The notes below the pieces were generated by a model. The model ran no database searches. It was not told the origin of the DNA and saw nothing but the letters and a program-made list of their open reading frames with translations. DNA of 10,729 nucleotides from an uncultured Hungatella sp. (lineage in GTDB: Bacteria; Bacillota; Clostridia; Lachnospirales; Lachnospiraceae), in contig CAJUEJ010000050.1 of assembly GCA_910585435.1 (NCBI GenBank), positions 1 through 10,729 on the forward strand, written 5' to 3'. This document shows, one piece after another, positions 7,086 to 10,729 of this stretch. Each line of letters opens with the position of its first letter. Position 1 is the stretch's first letter. Position numbers and translations under genes: made by a program.

Positions 7086-7379
7086 CCGGTCCTCCCTGTC
7101 TGGGCATCCTGGCCGTCCTTCTTCTGGTGCCTGGAGGCTTTTGCGCCCTGTGTCTTCGGCGGGTTGACAGGACCAGCCCCATGGCAGCCATCCGCAGGGA
7201 ATCCGGGGAGGCGCAGGACGTGGGAGCCGGTATTTTCCGCCATAAGCTTCGGGCAGAAGGACTTAGCTTCCATCTGGCGCTGCGGCAGGTCCTGACAGGG
7301 AGGAAACGCTATACAAGCGCCTGCCTTGTAGCGGCACTTCTGGTGTTTTTCGCTTCCCTGGCGGGACGGATGAACGGCT

Positions 7380-7383
7380 GGGG
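7380..7383 (+). other. Frameshift site 3 in permease
   Basis: The frame shifts from GRMNGW to GPDGKGMMDAFNPADLD across a run of four G. Five G would restore a continuous reading. The upstream frame otherwise stops at 7400-7402. Confidence 0.75.
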
Positions 7384-8459
7384 CCGGACGGAAAAGGGAT
7401 GATGGATGCGTTTAACCCGGCAGACCTTGACCTGGGAGTGCAGATCCTTGGAAAGCTTTCGGTCGAAGAAATGGAAACAATGGTGCGTTTTTATACGGAT
7501 ATCACAGACAGCTATCTGCTGGCCATGCCAAGCGTTTCTGTAAATGGGACGAATTACACGGCAAATGTGATCACGGAGCCGGAGCGGTACCATATCAGCA
7601 GGGGCCATACCAGCAGAGAGGCAGACCAGGTAGTGCTGACAGAGGTGCTGGCGGCAGATTTGGGAGCAGATGTGGGGGATACTGTTGCAATCCGGGGGAA
7701 TAAAGGCAGTGAAGAGTTTACCGTTTCAGGTATCTATCATTGCGCCAATGATATGGGGGCAAATCTGGGTATGAGCAGGGAAGGGTATCTTTCTATTGGG
7801 GAGGACGACAGCCGCCTGTGGTGCTGCCATTATTTTCTAGAAGATCCTTCACAGAAACAGGCGATCACAGAGGCTTTGGAACAGACCTGGGGCGGGGATG
7901 TCCATGTCCATGAGAATTCCTGGCCGGGGCTTTTTGGAATTATTTCCGCCATGCATATGCTGATTCTTTTCCTGTATGGAATGAGTGCGGTATTTATCTG
8001 TATCGTAACGGGAATGACAGGAACAAAGATCCTGGATGCAGAGCAGAAGGATATGGGAATCTATAAATCCATCGGATGTTCTGTCCGGATGCTCAGGCTC
8101 TCCTTTGCCTTTCGCTTTGGACTTGTGGCAGGAATGGGGGCAGTCATTGGGACACTGGCAGCTATGGGGCTTACAGACCCCATTGTATCCAGCCTCATGC
8201 GGCTGGCCGGGATCAGCAATTTCGCATCTGGAAATACGCCCGGAAGCGTTCTCCTTCCTGGAATTGTGATGATACTTTTGTTCTTTGGATTCGCCTGGCT
8301 GTTATCAGGCAGGATCGGAAAGGAGGACATGAATGTGCTGACGGCGGAAACATGAAAGTTTAAAATATGAAAAATGGAACAGCAGGAAAGCAAAAAACAC
8401 CGTAAGGGTCATCAATATGCCCTGAAAAATGAGCAAAGGGAAGAAAGGGTGAAAACAAT

Positions 8460-9149
8460 ATGAAAAATAAAAATGACAGAACAGGTATGGTAAATAAGGG
8501 AATGGGAATGATGGCAGCCGTGGTACTTACTGCCTTGCTTATGGCGGGGTGTGGTCTGAACAATGGAGATACAGAAAGCGCAAGGGACACCAGTACCGGC
8601 AGCGTTGACATGACAGAAGCACAAAGGGCGGAAAGCAATATTGGAGCAGGGGACTCTTCTGAAAGCCATGCAGACACAGAGAACATTACCAGTATGGAAA
8701 GTGAGGAAGATCAAACGATGGAAAGAGGAAGCACACAGCTGGAAGTCCGGTTTGGGGATAACGGAGAGGCATTTATGATGACACTTCTGGATAATGAAAC
8801 TGCGGCAGCGATTGCAAGGTATGTAGGGTCTTCTGACTGGAGGCTTCCTATCTATGAACGGGATGCGGATGCGGACTACAGTGTGCTGCAATATTATGAC
8901 ATTCCCGGCAGATATGAGATTCCTTCCGATCATCCGGAGACTGTGACAGAGGCAAAGGCGGGAGACGTATTTTATTCGGACCCTAACCGTATCGTATTGT
9001 TTTACCACGATGCAGAGATTTCGGCAGAATATACAAAGATCGGTACATTTGATGCAACGGAAGAATTTATAACGGCAGTGGAAGAAAATCCGGTGCTGGA
9101 AGGATGGGGAAATAAGATTATCCAGATTTCACAGCGGCAAGGAGACTGA
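8460..9149 (+). CDS. Lipoprotein with cyclophilin-like domain
   Basis: Predicted membrane-anchored extracytoplasmic protein of 229 aa. The signal peptide ends in the lipobox LLMAGC (Cys31) and is followed by a long polar, acidic linker (about 32-90). Residues 93-223 match the small cyclophilin-like beta-barrel family known from TM1367-like proteins: LEVRFGDNGEAFMMTLLDN at the start, then TAAAIARYV, a DIPGRYEIP segment, GDVFYSDPNRIVLFYHD, and KIGTF near the end. Members of this fold lack the catalytic residues of true prolyl isomerases, and their role is unknown. The start is ATG 8460, with a GAAAGGGTG site 8 bases upstream; inner ATGs would shorten an already adequate n-region. It lies 104 bases after the permease and 72 before the MATE gene. 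A substrate-binding or accessory role for the neighbouring exporter is inference only. Confidence 0.8.
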   Translation: MKNKNDRTGMVNKGMGMMAAVVLTALLMAGCGLNNGDTESARDTSTGSVDMTEAQRAESNIGAGDSSESHADTENITSMESEEDQTMERGSTQLEVRFGDNGEAFMMTLLDNETAAAIARYVGSSDWRLPIYERDADADYSVLQYYDIPGRYEIPSDHPETVTEAKAGDVFYSDPNRIVLFYHDAEISAEYTKIGTFDATEEFITAVEENPVLEGWGNKIIQISQRQGD

Positions 9150-9221
9150 ATGAGCTGTGGGAATTTGGGCGTAGTCTATAAAAAACAGGAAAAGTAATTT
9201 TATGTGTAGGAGGAAAAGAAG

Positions 9222-10626
9222 ATGACAGAAGAATCTAATGCCGGTAACCCAATGGGAACAGAAAGGGTGTCAGGATTAGTATTGAGAACCGGGGTTCCAC
9301 TGATGATTTCACTTCTGATCAATTCCCTTTATAATTTTGTGGACAGTGTATTTGTTTCCAGAATATCAGAAGAAGCGTTGACGGCCTTGTCCCTGGCGGC
9401 TCCAGTACAGATTCTCATGTCTGCCATGGGGCTTGGCATTGCGGTGGGACTAAATTCGGTCATCTCCAAAGCATTAGGCGAAGGGGATCAGGAAAAGGTG
9501 AAAAAGACGGCATCGGCCGCATTGGTGCTGGCTTTTCTGGCATGGGTACTGGTGTCTTTTCTGGAAGTGACAGTTATGAGGCCGTATTTCAGGTGGCAGT
9601 CTGGAGGGAATGAGACGATTATGGATTATGGAATTCCCTATCTGCGCATATGTATGCTCGGTTCCCTGGGAATGATGGGACAGTGGGTATTTGACCGCTT
9701 TGTCATGGCAAGCGGCAAATCGTCCCTGTTTTTATTTACACTGTCAGCTGCATCCATTACGAATTTGGTTTTAGATCCGATTCTTATTTTTGGGTATTTT
9801 GGCATTCCGGCAATGGGAACGGCTGGAGCCGCCCTCGCAACGGTAATCGGGCAGTGGGTCGGGTGTTTTGCCGGATATGGGATCAACTGTCGGTGGAATC
9901 GGGAGATACCAATCCATTTTACGGCAAAGGCGGATAAAGGCTGCATGGCGGCTATTCTAAAGGTGGGAATTCCCAGCACGCTGGTGCAGGCTGTTTCTTC
10001 GGTACTGGCCATCTATGTAAACTCCGTTCTTATGGTTATTACTCCAACAGCAGTTGCGGTGTACGGTGCCTGTGTAAAGATTCAGGGGCTTGTGACGGTG
10101 GGGGGTAAACGGCATGGGAAGCGGGCTGATCCCTATCGTAGCTTACAACTACGGCGCAAAAAAGCCAAAGAGAATTTACCAGAGCTACAGATGGGCGACG
10201 CTTTATTCTGTGATATTTTACAGTATATTTTTCCTGATAATGGAGGTTTTTCCGGAATGGGTGCTGTTATTGTTTGATGCTTCTCCAGAAATGCTTTCAA
10301 TCGGTGTAACGGCACTTCGGATCTTGGCAGTAAGCCATCTCCTTTCCAATGTATGTCTTATTTACTCGGCAGCATTTCAGGGACTTGGACTGGGAGTACA
10401 GAGCATGCTGCTTACGTTGGGCAGGCAGGTGGTCTTGCCGGTGATATTTATTGCAGCCTTCTCTCATTTTGGAAATCTGACGTTGATCTGGCTGGCATTT
10501 GTACTGGCAGAGGCCGTTGTAATACCGATTGGAATCATTCTTTGGCGAAGAGAGTCGGATAAAGTTTTAAAGAACTTAAAATGGGAAGAAAACAGAAGAC
10601 TTGAAACATCTGCAAGAATTCATTGA
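9222..10626 (+). pseudogene. MATE-family efflux transporter, frameshifted once
   Basis: Twelve-TM sodium- or proton-driven exporter of the MATE family. The first piece (9222 to about 10105) has the N-terminal repeat (VPLMISLLINSLYNFVDSVF, LSLAAPVQILMSAMGLGIAVG) and the family segment NLVLDPILIFGYFGIPAMG. The second piece (to TGA 10624-10626) continues with GMGSGLIPIVAYNYGAKKP, another family hallmark, and the remaining TMs. The two join across a run of six G where five would keep frame. The corrected protein is 467 aa, normal for MATE, with no other stops. Start ATG 9222 has AGGAGG 8 bases upstream (9208-9213). Without the repair the product would end at 10277 after a nonsense tail. It is the last gene of the cassette. 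No terminator is visible after it, so the following gene may be cotranscribed. The substrate is not predictable. Confidence 0.88.
10100..10105 (+). other. Frameshift site in MATE gene (G6 run)
   Basis: GTG plus a G run reads as VGG-KRHGKR in the first frame, but one base fewer gives VTVGVNGMGSGLIPIVAYNYG, which is normal MATE sequence. This is the longest G run noted at any of the shift sites and fits a single G insertion. Confidence 0.8.
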
Positions 10627-10638
10627 GAAATTGTTTAT
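10587..10638 (+). repeat. MATE 3' end, downstream copy of direct repeat
   Basis: This is the native copy: it encodes the last residues of the MATE protein (ENRRLETSARIH, stop TGA) and continues 12 bases past the stop. It matches 2807-2860, with 30 of 31 identical bases in the core 10608-10638. The pair flanks a 7.8-kb segment holding the whole hydrolase-ligase-ABC-lipoprotein-MATE cassette. Confidence 0.75.
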
Positions 10639-10698
10639 TTTGAAAGAAAACGCGGAGAGATGTAAGTTAAAAAATTTAGATAATCAGGAGGAAAAATC

Positions 10699-10729
10699 AT
10701 GAAGACAAGAGAAATCAGACAGGAGTATT
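10699..10729 (+). CDS. Start of an unidentified gene (partial)
   Basis: ATG 10699 is preceded by a perfect AGGAGG at 10686-10691 with 7-base spacing, so this is a real start. Only MKTREIRQEY is visible before the window ends, too little to name a family. It lies 72 bases after the MATE stop without an intervening terminator and may belong to the same transcript. Confidence 0.7.
   Translation, partial: MKTREIRQEY

Larger units (their letters stand above)
6116..8355 (+). pseudogene. FtsX-type ABC permease, frameshifted three times
   Basis: Membrane partner of the ATPase, with two FtsX domains. It reads in four pieces: 6116 to about 6360, 6361 to about 7082, 7083 to about 7382, and 7383 to 8355. 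With one base removed and two added at the three sites the frame is 746 codons, close to the usual size, without other stops. TM1 is GIGILLFLTALSLTAVL near the N-terminus, followed by an extracellular domain (VYVSASM, VAGYYEDPFMGSSM). The first FtsX core contains AFVLLGVAMAVMG and cytoplasmic EWKNLGILKTIGFTGKQ. The second half has its own TM (ACLVAALLVFFASLAG), an extracellular domain and a second FtsX core with EQKDMGIYKSIGCSVRML. The start is ATG 6116 after AGGGAGG at 6098-6104. Either the gene is a recent pseudogene or the shifts are sequencing errors. The last piece starts with ATG ATG at 7399 but lacks a good ribosome binding site. Confidence 0.85.

Noticed and set aside
7105..7295. Tryptophan- and arginine-rich protein end in the permease middle
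   Set aside because: It is the out-of-frame continuation after the shift at 7082-7085; the neighbouring frame carries normal permease sequence.
8356..8459. Possible terminator or promoter between permease and lipoprotein
   Set aside because: Only a weak GGG/CCC pairing is present, with no T tail and no spaced promoter boxes.
10106..10277. Charged tail KRHGKRADPYRSLQL of the first MATE piece as a real variant C-terminus
   Set aside because: The overlapping frame gives standard MATE sequence, so the tail is produced by the G-run shift.

Overview
The window reads as a low-to-mid GC Gram-positive chromosome, most likely a gut-type member of the Clostridia close to Lachnospiraceae. The reasons are strong AGGAGG-type ribosome binding sites, a consensus sigma-A promoter, use of TTG and GTG starts, Gram-positive lipoprotein signal peptides, and protein families typical of that group. 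This assignment is inference from style and gene content, not from a marker gene. All genes lie on the + strand.

Region 1 (1-303) holds the last 24 codons of a chloramphenicol-acetyltransferase-like gene, a possible terminator, and then a consensus promoter whose -10 box runs into a 13-bp-arm palindrome. Region 2 (304-2214) is a tightly coupled pair: a TetR/AcrR-type regulator with a TTG start and a 12-TM MFS drug-type exporter. The palindrome is the natural autoregulatory operator for this pair. Region 3 (2215-2949) has no convincing intact gene. It contains an interrupted reading frame, a strong 22-bp-arm hairpin terminator, an AT-rich leader, and a short remnant matching the 3' end of the MATE gene found 7.8 kb downstream.

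Region 4 (2950-10626) looks like one long transcription unit. In order it has a lipid-anchored Ntn amide hydrolase of the choloylglycine hydrolase/penicillin V acylase family, a phenylacetate-CoA ligase/F390-synthetase-like adenylate-forming protein that lacks an internal block, a MacB/LolD-type ABC ATPase, its two-FtsX-domain permease, a lipoprotein with a cyclophilin-like domain, and a MATE exporter. The permease (three shifts) and the MATE gene (one shift) are frameshifted. Each shift can be explained by one base in a short homopolymer, and the corrected frames are clean (746 and 467 aa). The start of one more gene (10 codons) closes the window.

Together the window is a membrane-export and small-molecule-handling island. 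An acetyltransferase end and three exporters (MFS, ABC, MATE) surround an amide hydrolase and a carboxylate-activating-type enzyme. The ATPase and permease form one ABC system. The hydrolase and ligase may act on acyl/amide compounds that the ABC or MATE system moves, but no substrate can be read from the sequence. The most notable points are the MATE-tail repeat flanking the cassette, the homopolymer frameshifts confined to two transporters, the internal gap in the adenylate-forming enzyme, and the lipid-anchored propeptide of the Ntn hydrolase.
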